Source of the DNA: Clostridiaceae bacterium
Lineage (GTDB): Bacteria > Bacillota > Clostridia > Oscillospirales > Acutalibacteraceae
Direction of reading: 5' to 3'
Length of the DNA: 64,000 nucleotides
Assembly: GCA_016296885.1 (NCBI GenBank)
Contig: JAEDHT010000001.1
Coordinates: forward strand, 60,416-124,415
The notes below the pieces were generated by a model. It saw only the letters and a program-made list of their open reading frames with translations. It did no database searches and was not told where the DNA came from. A program made the translations under genes and the position numbers. This document shows, one piece after another, positions 53,038 through 59,848 of the stretch (positions are counted from its first letter, which is position 1; the number at the start of each line of letters is the position of its first letter).

Positions 53038-54228
53038 GTGGAGTATAAATTCTCTGATAACATAAATAAAATTGAATCATCCGTGGGCGAAATTCTGAAA
53101 TACGCATCTATGCCGGGGTATATAACTCTTTCAGCAGGCAACCCCTCAGCTGAGGTTTTCCCTATCGCAGAGATTGCCGAAATATCCGATAGAATTTTGC
53201 ACGAAGATCCTATCTCCGTCTTGCAATATAATATACCCGAAGGTCATCCAAAGCTCAGAAGCTCTCTAAAAAGCTTTCTTAGAAGAAAATATTCCATAGG
53301 AAGTCCGAATGACGATGTTGTTGTTCTCTCAGGGGCACAACAGGGTATGGATCTGCTCACAAAAGCTCTCTGCAATCGTGGTGATACCATCATCACCGAA
53401 TCACCCTCCTTTGTGGGTGCGTTAAACTGCTTCAAGACATATGGTGTAAACCTCGTAGGTATGCCAATGCAACATGACGGCCCGGACCTTTCAGCACTGG
53501 AATCAGCAATCCAAAACAATTCCAATATAAAATTAATATATACGATACCAAATTTTCAAAACCCAACCGGTATCACAATGTCACTTAAAAAACGAAAAAA
53601 TCTATACTCCATCGCAAAGAAACACAATATAATTATTCTGGAGGATAATCCATATGGCGATTTGCGTTATATAGGCGAAGATATCCCCCATATCAAAACA
53701 CTTGACGATGCCGGAATCGTTGTCTATGTTAGCTCGTTCTCCAAGGTAATTAGCCCCGGTATACGCACAGCATATTGCCTTGCTCCCAAGCAAATTTGCG
53801 ATAAACTCACTGTGTGCAAGCAGTGCAATGATGTCCACTCCACAGTGTGGTCACAGCTGGTCGCAAATGAATTTCTCACGAAATATGATTTTGATAACCA
53901 CCTGTTAAAGCTTCGCAAATTCTATAGTGAAAAATACTTGTTCACTAAAAACTTGTTGAAGCAGTACTTTGACGAAAAAATTTCATACACAGATATTAAG
54001 GGAGGTTTTTTTATCTGGTGCACACTGCCTGATAACATAGATATGCCGTCTTTTTGCAATGAATTAGTTAAAAGGAAAGTTTGCGTTGTACCGGGCACAG
54101 CATTTATGATCGACTCCACCTCTCCCTGCAACAGCTTCCGAATTAACTTTTCCACACCATCAAATCAGGCACTCGAAGATGGTATCAAAACTATTTCAGA
54201 GGTATACTCTTATTTTTTAAAACAATAA
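53038..54228 (+). CDS. PLP-dependent aminotransferase (2-aminoadipate/MocR-like class)
   Basis: 396-residue class I/II aminotransferase without a GntR domain. It has 'YNIPEGHPKLRSSLKSFLRR', the N-F-Q-N-P-T-G motif (about 172-178), 'EDNPYGDLRY' and the PLP lysine K236 in 'SSFSKVISPGIR'. Related enzymes act on 2-aminoadipate, aromatic or branched amino acids; the substrate cannot be chosen here. The start is GTG with GGAGG upstream. It is the last chromosomal gene before the integrated element and may share a transcript with mnmA. Confidence 0.88.
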   Translation: MEYKFSDNINKIESSVGEILKYASMPGYITLSAGNPSAEVFPIAEIAEISDRILHEDPISVLQYNIPEGHPKLRSSLKSFLRRKYSIGSPNDDVVVLSGAQQGMDLLTKALCNRGDTIITESPSFVGALNCFKTYGVNLVGMPMQHDGPDLSALESAIQNNSNIKLIYTIPNFQNPTGITMSLKKRKNLYSIAKKHNIIILEDNPYGDLRYIGEDIPHIKTLDDAGIVVYVSSFSKVISPGIRTAYCLAPKQICDKLTVCKQCNDVHSTVWSQLVANEFLTKYDFDNHLLKLRKFYSEKYLFTKNLLKQYFDEKISYTDIKGGFFIWCTLPDNIDMPSFCNELVKRKVCVVPGTAFMIDSTSPCNSFRINFSTPSNQALEDGIKTISEVYSYFLKQ

Positions 54229-54328
54229 TTAATTAAATATTATCATATAATGAAATATTGCTACGCAATATGAAATAATCCTACAAATTGTGAAATTTGA
54301 TGCTGACGCAGAAAGAGAAATAAAATTT

Positions 54329-54376
54329 GGGGCTATCGCTCATCCGTTTTTAGGATTTGCGACAGCCCCTTTTTTC
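54329..54376 (+). terminator. Terminator/repeat hairpin after the aminotransferase gene
   Basis: GGGGCTATCGC (54329-54339) pairs with GCGACAGCCCC (54359-54369) with one mismatch, plus an inner ATCC/GGAT stem, and a T6 run. The sequence resembles the ends of the 29006-29234 element, so it may be a repeat-derived terminator. Confidence 0.82.
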
Positions 54377-54451
54377 ATGGTGCTGGTGACCAGCATAAGA
54401 ATTGTGAATTTTAGCTATATAACTTATTAAATTTTAAGTGATTAGGAAATA

Positions 54452-54518
54452 TGAATGCTAATTGAATGCAGATAATTAATAAAAAAAATAACGAAAAAAG
54501 ATGAAGTTTCTTGAATGC
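54452..54518. repeat. Three TGAATGC repeats next to the integrase gene
   Basis: TGAATGC at 54452-54458, 54463-54469 and 54512-54518, the last two as TTGAATGCA. Short direct repeats beside an integrase gene are candidates for arm-type integrase sites, so the attachment site probably lies in the 54377-54539 gap. The core cannot be defined without the right end. Confidence 0.35.
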
Positions 54519-54539
54519 ATTTATACGCTTAAAATCGCC

Positions 54540-55685
54540 TTAAATAGCATTTAAATTCAGCTTTTTAAAATATTCCGCTGTGTTGTCTACATGCTGTCTC
54601 TCATACTCTGCAAACACATCTGTATATGTGTTTATTGTGGTTGATATATCTGTATGGCCAAGAAGCTTTTGCAGTACATGAGCTGGCATACCAGATTCAA
54701 TACATCTTGTTGCATACGTATGCCTTAACATATGCTGGTTAACATCATTTCCTTTGTTGATGTTATATTTTTTACAGATGCGTTTGAATTCCATATTTAC
54801 TTGAGATGTGGTGAGTAAGCGTCCTTGTTTGTTGGAAAAAATCTGCCCGGATAAGATTAAGTTATTGCGAAGGTATCGGTTAATCATATCGGCTATTTCG
54901 TCAGACATATGCAATACACGTGTTCCGGCTTTAGTTTTTGCGGATGAACCTATAATTGGGTGATAATCTTTATCCTTAGTTACGGTCTTATTTATACTGA
55001 TAGTCATTTCTTTAAAATCTATGTCGGACACTTGTAATGCGTTTATTTCGCCCATTCTTGCACCTGTAAACAGAGAAATAACAAACTGTTCCCTGTACTT
55101 CAATTTTGGATTATCTTTCAAAATTTGAAGAAATTCCTGCTGTTCTGACACGGTCAGAGCTGATACCTTTTTGGTTTGCTTAATACTCTGAGGTTTGCAG
55201 AATATTAGAGTGTTATCCAGTGGGTTTAGGCTAATGTATTTTAGAAATACCGCTGTTTTAAATGCTGAGTTTAGTAGCTGCCATACTTTTTGGATTACGC
55301 TGTTCGAATAACCTGTTAGGAAATGAGAGAACTGTAAGAGCTCATCATTTGTTACTTTGTCGATTTGTCGCCTAGAAAATTCAAACTGATCAATAATTTT
55401 AAAAGTCTCAATTTTTCGGCGGTAGGATGACTCTTTTATTATATTGTTTTTGTGTTCTTTTTCAATTTGGCTCATCAAAAGCTGTGATATTGTTGTACCC
55501 TCAATCGTTAGAGCTGGCTTCGCCTCCAGCTCTTTTAATTTTGCCTTTGCTTCTTTCTGTGTACGTGCGTACACAGATTTTCTTTTTTTCTTTCCTGTCA
55601 TTGGATCAGTTAAAGTTATCTGACCAATCCAACAGCCACGTGACTCTGATTTATACACAGTGCCTTCACCATTAGCTCTACGCAT
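54540..55685 (-). CDS. int: Tyrosine-type site-specific integrase
   Basis: 381-residue recombinase with an N-terminal arm-binding domain, a core-binding SAM-like domain (about 63-170) and a C-terminal catalytic domain. The active-site residues are present: R210 in 'TGARMGE', H318-x-x-R321, H344 in 'LLGHTDIS' and the nucleophile Y354. It should integrate and excise the element at its attachment site. Its 3' end faces the chromosomal junction, the usual orientation at the left end. An XRE gene lies 25 nt upstream and may be on the same message. Confidence 0.95.
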   Translation of the reverse strand: MRRANGEGTVYKSESRGCWIGQITLTDPMTGKKKRKSVYARTQKEAKAKLKELEAKPALTIEGTTISQLLMSQIEKEHKNNIIKESSYRRKIETFKIIDQFEFSRRQIDKVTNDELLQFSHFLTGYSNSVIQKVWQLLNSAFKTAVFLKYISLNPLDNTLIFCKPQSIKQTKKVSALTVSEQQEFLQILKDNPKLKYREQFVISLFTGARMGEINALQVSDIDFKEMTISINKTVTKDKDYHPIIGSSAKTKAGTRVLHMSDEIADMINRYLRNNLILSGQIFSNKQGRLLTTSQVNMEFKRICKKYNINKGNDVNQHMLRHTYATRCIESGMPAHVLQKLLGHTDISTTINTYTDVFAEYERQHVDNTAEYFKKLNLNAI

Positions 55686-55710
55686 ATAAATGCCTCCTTT
55701 TCAAGAAATT

Positions 55711-55905
55711 TTAATCATCTAAAGAAACTAAATCTTCTACGCTACATTCAAGAACGTGTGCAATTTTAAGCAACTGATAAACGTCTGTAGGTTTGTTTCT
55801 TCCACTTTCCCAATCCTCCAGTGTCCTCAAAGGGACACCGGAGATACGTGAAAGCTGGGAACGATTTACTTTCTTTTCTTCTCTAATTTTTCTTATGTTG
55901 TTCAT
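55711..55905 (-). CDS. Small XRE-family regulator
   Basis: 64 residues, almost entirely a Cro/CI helix-turn-helix ('VNRSQLSRISGVPLRTLEDWESG', about 13-35 in part). It has a GGAG site before the start. Its ATG overlaps the stop of the upstream 32-aa peptide gene as TAATG, so translation may be coupled. It probably regulates the integrase or the peptide promoter with the 16-bp palindrome; both targets are guesses. Confidence 0.85.
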   Translation of the reverse strand: MNNIRKIREEKKVNRSQLSRISGVPLRTLEDWESGRNKPTDVYQLLKIAHVLECSVEDLVSLDD

Positions 55906-56003
55906 TATTTTTTGCTCCTTTTTGATACTAAGTAGATAAACAGCTTAACTATGCCAGAAACGATAAATAATGCGCCGAGTACTGCAATAACTATTTTAAA
56001 CAT
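55905..56003 (-). CDS. 32-aa single-pass membrane peptide coupled to the XRE gene
   Basis: The frame encodes a hydrophobic helix (residues 3-26, 'VIAVLGALFIVSGIVKLFIY') with a basic tail K-R-S-K-K. Its stop overlaps the next ATG (TAATG), which supports real translation, but the upstream ribosome binding site is poor. It lies downstream of a long hairpin. It may be a leader-like coupling peptide or a small membrane toxin/holin-like protein. Confidence 0.4.
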   Translation of the reverse strand: MFKIVIAVLGALFIVSGIVKLFIYLVSKRSKK

Positions 56004-56012
56004 AATGACTAC

Positions 56013-56041
56013 TTGACATTATGAAGGAATAAGCCTATAAT
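56013..56041 (+). promoter_or_regulatory. Consensus promoter for the antisense RNA
   Basis: TTGACA (56013-56018), 17-nt spacer, TATAAT (56036-56041): a perfect match to the sigma-A consensus, pointing away from the integrase toward the 39-aa peptide gene on the opposite strand. Confidence 0.85.
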
Positions 56042-56071
56042 AGGGATGTGGGGTTCACACCCCTATTATAG
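56035..56071. other. Long hairpin between the two small peptide genes
   Basis: CTATAATAGGG (56035-56045) and CCCTATTATAG (56061-56071) are perfect inverted copies. The pairing extends inward with a wobble base pair to give about 16 bp on the minus-strand RNA. It lies 8 nt after the stop of the 39-aa peptide gene and could be the 3' end or stability element of its mRNA. The following T-run is weak. The left arm also contains the -10 box of the plus-strand promoter. Confidence 0.7.
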
Positions 56072-56189
56072 TTAACTGTTACTTGAGTATGTATTTGTCT
56101 ATCAACAAAAGTAACAATCCGACTAAGAAGTCCGTTAAGGCTTGAACCAGTAGGCTATTTGGTTCATGTCTTGCGGATTTTTTCTTTTT
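56048..56189 (+). ncRNA. Predicted antisense RNA, candidate type I antitoxin
   Basis: This RNA is inferred from three signals: a consensus promoter with a start near 56048; a terminator hairpin TGAACCA (56143-56149)/TGGTTCA (56160-56166) with outer TCCG/CGGA pairing, then TTTTTTCTTTTT (56178-56189); and no credible coding frame. It would be about 140 nt and complementary to nearly the whole 39-aa peptide frame (56079-56198). Such 3'-overlapping convergent pairs are the layout of type I systems like txpA/RatA and bsrG/SR4. No expression evidence is available. Confidence 0.6.
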
Positions 56190-56198
56190 CCTTCTCAT
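56079..56198 (-). CDS. 39-aa basic-hydrophobic peptide, candidate type I toxin
   Basis: The peptide has a very basic start (MRRKKKKSARHEP) followed by a hydrophobic segment from about residue 15 to 33 ('LLVQALTDFLVGLLLLLI') and a short polar end D-K-Y-I-L-K. The ribosome binding site AAAGGGGG is excellent and the promoter is near-consensus. It is too short for routine gene callers. Size, charge pattern and an overlapping antisense RNA fit small membrane toxins of type I systems. A role as a phage membrane peptide (superinfection exclusion, holin-like) is an alternative. I do not recognise a named family. Confidence 0.65.
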   Translation of the reverse strand: MRRKKKKSARHEPNSLLVQALTDFLVGLLLLLIDKYILK

Positions 56199-56228
56199 GT
56201 CTTACCCCCTTTCCTCTGAAGTGATTAT

Positions 56229-56257
56229 ATTATACCACGTTATAACGTGGAAGTCAA
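56229..56257 (-). promoter_or_regulatory. Promoter of the 39-aa peptide with an operator palindrome in the spacer
   Basis: On the minus strand: TTGACT (56257-56252), 17-nt spacer, TATAAT (56234-56229). The spacer contains the 16-bp perfect palindrome CCACGTTATAACGTGG (56235-56250), well placed for a repressor dimer to block RNA polymerase. The XRE protein of this operon is a candidate ligand. Confidence 0.82.
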
Positions 56258-56292
56258 TACTTTTTTATAAAAATCCAAAAAAATTTTTTAAA

Positions 56293-56320
56293 AAAATCCC
56301 CATGATTACTGGGGATTTTT
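56293..56320. terminator. Bidirectional terminator
   Basis: AAAATCCCC (56293-56301)/GGGGATTTT (56311-56319) with a 9-nt loop and T-runs on both sides. On the minus strand it ends the zinc-ribbon membrane protein gene; on the plus strand it would stop any read-through of the antisense RNA. The 56321-56450 gap holds only a TTCACTTT/AAAGTGAA hairpin (56331-56356). Confidence 0.85.
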
Positions 56321-56450
56321 GCACATGAGATTCACTTTCGGTCTCTTAAAAGTGAAATTCAATTATTATACTGCCAAATAATTGGCGTGCAAAAAAATGA
56401 AATACATATAAAAGTGTTATACAAATCATTCTTATGTTTAGGTTGTAAAA

Positions 56451-56816
56451 TCATTTAATAAAATTTGTGCCACACTCAAAACATACGCTTCTTTCAGCTC
56501 TTTGCTTTGCACCACACTTAGGGCAAATAATTTTATCATCTTTTGATTCTTCGGTTGATCTCTCATGCACTGCAGGAGTGATCAGCTCTTTTTCTAATCT
56601 TTGCAAGGCATCTTTGTTGTCTTCGGTATTCTTTAATATTTGGCACATACCATAAGCATATATAGCAAATATAATTATTCCTACAAGAGAAGTAATCATC
56701 AGTTCAATATTATATTTGCCCTCTAAATTTTTTACTAATGCAGGCGTTACAAAACTGCCTATCGTAGAGAAAATGGTTAATACTGTCGTTGTTGTTTCTA
56801 ATATTGTTGATTTCAT
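56451..56816 (-). CDS. Membrane protein with C-terminal zinc ribbon
   Basis: 121 residues with two hydrophobic segments (about 8-27 and 37-58), a charged linker, and a C-terminal zinc-ribbon 'CPKCGAKQ' ... 'CFECGTNF' (about 98-117). The ribbon would be cytoplasmic if both helices span the membrane. Not recognised as a named family. Its place between repressor-side genes and the integrase is typical for lysogenic-conversion 'moron' genes. It is preceded and followed by AT-rich gaps and has its own terminator. Confidence 0.7.
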   Translation of the reverse strand: MKSTILETTTTVLTIFSTIGSFVTPALVKNLEGKYNIELMITSLVGIIIFAIYAYGMCQILKNTEDNKDALQRLEKELITPAVHERSTEESKDDKIICPKCGAKQRAERSVCFECGTNFIK

Positions 56817-56900
56817 AGTTTCAAACTCCTTAATTACGACTATTTAGTTAAAAAATGTATTAAATTTTTTTATATTCACATACCCTAAAAGTTATGTTTT

Positions 56901-58289
56901 TTATGCATTTTGATTTTCTCCATAAAATATTTTACCTTTGTCTAAGTTCCTTTTGTAATAACATCCTTTGGCATAAAGCTCATCGTTGTGTATACATTTC
57001 TTTGAATCAGAACATCTTACATACTGGTGACAACATCCAAAAAGATATGAAGGTTGATAATATTTAAGTAGATATTCATCGTAAAATTTTAGAATATATA
57101 AAATAAAATCTTTTATCTGTTTTTCAGAATTACAAATTATTCTATAAACACTTTGTTTTTCATTATTTTTTTCTAAACTAACACTTTTAGCAAATGGCAT
57201 ATTTTTTATATCGGTTAAATTGTAATATTCCTCAGAAATTTCAACAATAACATTATTTAATCCATTCTCCGGTGAGAATAAGCAAGTAAGAAATTTTATA
57301 TTTGAAGATTTAACAGAAATGCTGTGGTTTAAACATAAATTTGAAGTTAATAAGTTTTCTTTTTTTATTCTTTCCTTATACTTTGATTTATCAATAATAC
57401 TATTTATTGATTGCTCTAAAAATTCAAATAATCCAAATGTATAAATTGGTATATTCCTTATGTATTCTTTATAATTTTTATTCTTTGTAGACAATTGCAT
57501 TTCTGCAAAATAATCCATGTGCATACAATGCAATTGACCATCAAGAGAAATAACAATTTCATTGTTATAATATCCTTCAATTTCACAGGTGCATACATTT
57601 TCAGAATATATTCCGCTATAAAAATATTTTTTAATTGATTTTTCGTTTTCGGGTAACAATTGTTTTTTCTTCAAAAAATCAATTTTTTCTTGTGTGCTTG
57701 AGAAAGTTGTAAAATCATACTTTGGTTTTAATGTTTTAAAAATCAAACAAGGTTTTTTTTCTGAAAGCTCTCCACCGCTGATTTTATATAATTCTTTGTA
57801 TATACTCAAAGTAATATAACAATCTTGCAAGGCTCTATGGTGACCTTCACAATTTATTGCAAATTCGTTAGCTAAGAAACATAATTTATGGCTATCTAAA
57901 TTTGGCAAAAGATTTCTTGATATAGTTAAGGTATCTACTACATCATTTTTAAATTGTTTTTTAAATACATTGTTTAAAAACTTAATATCAAAAGCTTTTA
58001 TATTATGACCTAAGAGTATATTTGTGCTAAAGAAATCGTTAAATTCATCTAGAATGTCATCAATAACAGGTGCATCTGCAAGCATTTCATTTGTTATACC
58101 TGTTAATTTTGTTATTTTATCGCCTATTTTTTGTTTACATTTAATCAATGAGCTTATTTCGTTTACAATTTCAAAATTTTCTACTTTAATTGCAGCTATT
58201 TCTATTATTTCATTTTTTTCTGGTGAAAATCCTGTTGTTTCTATATCAACTATTACAAAACTATCGGGTAATAATTTTGATTTTTTCAT
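56901..58289 (-). CDS. DEDDh exonuclease-domain protein with Cys-rich C-terminus
   Basis: 462 residues. The N-terminal part (about 10-175) is a DnaQ-like 3'-5' exonuclease: D15-I-E17 in 'VDIETTG', 'LGHNIKAFDIKFL' (about 93-105) and H-R-A-L-Q-D (about 158-163) supply the catalytic residues. The remaining 290 residues have no recognised domain, but end with a cysteine cluster ('GCCHQYVRCSDSKKC', then 'YAKGCYYKR') that could bind zinc or an iron-sulfur cluster. It is very AT-rich. In the lysogeny module it might serve repair, replication or defence against other phages; no choice is possible from sequence. Confidence 0.8.
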   Translation of the reverse strand: MKKSKLLPDSFVIVDIETTGFSPEKNEIIEIAAIKVENFEIVNEISSLIKCKQKIGDKITKLTGITNEMLADAPVIDDILDEFNDFFSTNILLGHNIKAFDIKFLNNVFKKQFKNDVVDTLTISRNLLPNLDSHKLCFLANEFAINCEGHHRALQDCYITLSIYKELYKISGGELSEKKPCLIFKTLKPKYDFTTFSSTQEKIDFLKKKQLLPENEKSIKKYFYSGIYSENVCTCEIEGYYNNEIVISLDGQLHCMHMDYFAEMQLSTKNKNYKEYIRNIPIYTFGLFEFLEQSINSIIDKSKYKERIKKENLLTSNLCLNHSISVKSSNIKFLTCLFSPENGLNNVIVEISEEYYNLTDIKNMPFAKSVSLEKNNEKQSVYRIICNSEKQIKDFILYILKFYDEYLLKYYQPSYLFGCCHQYVRCSDSKKCIHNDELYAKGCYYKRNLDKGKIFYGENQNA

Positions 58290-58300
58290 TTTGAATCACC

Positions 58301-58930
58301 TCAAAATTTCCTTTTTAATTCTACAACTTTGCCTACGATCTGCACACGTTCCATATCTGCCCCAACAAACTCTTTTGTTGGATAATAAATATTAAATGAT
58401 ATAAGGTTAATTTGTTTTCCGGTGTACTCATATTTTTTCACAATTCCTTCTTCACCATCAATTATAAAAGCACCTAAATCACCATTATCAAGGGTCGATT
58501 GCTTGTTTACCAATAATAAATCTCCATCATTTATTATTGGTATCATGCTGTCGCCCTTTACTTTTAGGTAAAAATGATTACCGTCAATATATCTCTTGTC
58601 AGCTGCTTCAAAATCTAGCAATGTTTCCTCAGCGACAATACCCAATCCGGCTGAAATAGTTCCGTAAACAGGAAGTACGCCAGTTTGCTCATCATAACCA
58701 ACATCAAAAAATTTTTGAATGTTCGAAGTACATATTTTATTACCTGAAAGTGAGTCCACTGAGACTCCCAAAAATTCTGCAATTTGTGGCAAATACTTCA
58801 TATATGACTGTGTCCTACCACTTTTCCAGTTTGAAAAAGTGTTTTTTGTAACGCCTAAGTAATTCGTCAATTCAATTTGTTTGATTTTTCTTTCATCTAG
58901 CAATTTTGTGATATTATCCAAAATACCCAT
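58301..58930 (-). CDS. LexA/CI-like phage repressor with S24 peptidase domain
   Basis: 209-residue lysogeny repressor: N-terminal XRE helix-turn-helix (about 10-60), a linker, and an S24 autocleavage domain with the A-G cleavage site (94-95, in 'TISAG'), catalytic S128 ('KGDSMIP') and a Lys near 165 ('GIVKKY'). RecA-stimulated self-cleavage after DNA damage should induce the element. AAAGGAG precedes the ATG. It is divergent from the early genes, with operator-like repeats between. The exonuclease gene follows 11 nt downstream. Confidence 0.93.
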   Translation of the reverse strand: MGILDNITKLLDERKIKQIELTNYLGVTKNTFSNWKSGRTQSYMKYLPQIAEFLGVSVDSLSGNKICTSNIQKFFDVGYDEQTGVLPVYGTISAGLGIVAEETLLDFEAADKRYIDGNHFYLKVKGDSMIPIINDGDLLLVNKQSTLDNGDLGAFIIDGEEGIVKKYEYTGKQINLISFNIYYPTKEFVGADMERVQIVGKVVELKRKF

Positions 58931-58971
58931 TTTATGTACTCCTTTCGTTATGAATTGTCACAAAGTTATAA

Positions 58972-59058
58972 AAATTAATACTTTATTATTGACAGTATTA
59001 ATTTTGTGTACTATAATTGTAACTACAGTAACTCACACGTAAATAATAACATATGTTA
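58972..59058 (+). promoter_or_regulatory. Divergent phage control region with early promoter and operators
   Basis: The early promoter is TTGACA (58989-58994), 17-nt spacer, TATAAT (59012-59017). A 10-bp inverted repeat AAATTAATAC/GTATTAATTT (58972-58981 and 58995-59004) brackets the -35 box. GTAACT is repeated at 59019-59024 and 59028-59033, and a 12-bp palindrome TAACATATGTTA lies at 59047-59058. These are candidate operators for the LexA-like repressor and the small XRE protein. The repressor's own minus-strand promoter could not be fixed. Confidence 0.7.
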
Positions 59059-59093
59059 CTAATGAAAGTCAACAAAAGGAGGGTGAAAACGAA

Positions 59094-59291
59094 GTGAACA
59101 TAGGCGAGAATATCAAAGCTTTGAGGGAAAAATCTAATCTAACTCAGCAAGAGCTTGCCGATAAAATCGAAGTTTCACGAGGTATGGTTGCTCAGATAGA
59201 GCGTGGTAGTAAAATTCCGACTTTGATTTTGGCGAACGCTATAGCAAAGGCTTTAGATTGCAGTTTGGATGAAATTATTTTAGGAAATTGA
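59094..59291 (+). CDS. Cro-like XRE regulator
   Basis: 65-residue helix-turn-helix protein ('LTQQELADKIEVSRGMVAQIERG', parts of residues 17-39), first gene of the rightward early operon and opposite the LexA-like repressor, the classical position for Cro. The start is GTG with AAGGAGGGTG 6-7 nt upstream. It probably binds the operators in the divergent gap to lower repressor synthesis during lytic growth. Confidence 0.88.
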   Translation: MNIGENIKALREKSNLTQQELADKIEVSRGMVAQIERGSKIPTLILANAIAKALDCSLDEIILGN

Positions 59292-59303
59292 AAAGGTATC
59301 AGT

Positions 59304-59381
59304 ATGATTGATTATGAAGTGATAGACAAACGCATACAAAAGCTCTCTTGGCAGAACAAATACTCCAAATTAAAAATATAA
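59304..59381 (+). CDS. 25-aa small frame, possible remnant of a DUF739-like regulator
   Basis: ATG with AAAAGG 7 nt upstream, encoding M-I-D-Y-E-V-I-D-K-R-I-Q followed by 13 residues and a stop. The start resembles phage regulators of the DUF739 kind, whose helix-turn-helix would follow but is missing here. It is either a truncated remnant or a chance frame in a 165-nt gap. Confidence 0.3.
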   Translation: MIDYEVIDKRIQKLSWQNKYSKLKI

Positions 59382-59456
59382 ACCATTAAATTTCACTCCT
59401 AACTTAGTTTGTAAGTTAAACGTGGACAAGTATTTTGGAAAGGAGGGGGAATATGT

Positions 59457-59825
59457 GTGATAACAATATTAAGTATAAGACTAAAAGAAAGTAGAATTAA
59501 AAACAAATTAACTCAAGAAAGAGTCGCTAAAGAATTTAATGTTCAAAGACAGATAATAAGCTACTTTGAAACAGGAAAAAGATTACCTAGCATACTTGAT
59601 ATTATTAAATTTGCAAAGCTATATAATACTTCTGCTGATTATTTGCTTGGGTTAACCGCTGTTAAAACAACAAATAAAGATATTAAATTTATTTGCGACT
59701 ATACAGGCTTAAACGAAGAGGCAGTTGAAAGCATAAGAAAGCTTGTATCGGTTGCTAGAGACAAAGAGGATGTTATTCGTCATCTTATCACCCAAGCGAA
59801 TTTTATGATTCGAGTTTTAGAATAA
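59457..59825 (+). CDS. XRE-family regulator, second early copy
   Basis: 122 residues: helix-turn-helix (about 8-62, 'LTQERVAKEFNVQRQIISYFETG') and a helical C-terminal part. The start must be GTG at 59457 with AGGAGGGGG 7 nt upstream. An ATG 4 nt earlier is in another frame and stops after 13 codons, so ribosomes initiating there would compete. Likely a regulator of early phage genes; the target is unknown. Confidence 0.82.
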   Translation: MITILSIRLKESRIKNKLTQERVAKEFNVQRQIISYFETGKRLPSILDIIKFAKLYNTSADYLLGLTAVKTTNKDIKFICDYTGLNEEAVESIRKLVSVARDKEDVIRHLITQANFMIRVLE

Positions 59826-59848
59826 AAAATTATTAGGAGGTAAAAACA

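Noticed and set aside
56048..56189. Small plus-strand protein gene on the predicted antisense RNA
   Set aside because: The only frame (18 codons from an ATG at 56089) has no ribosome binding site and no protein-like features.
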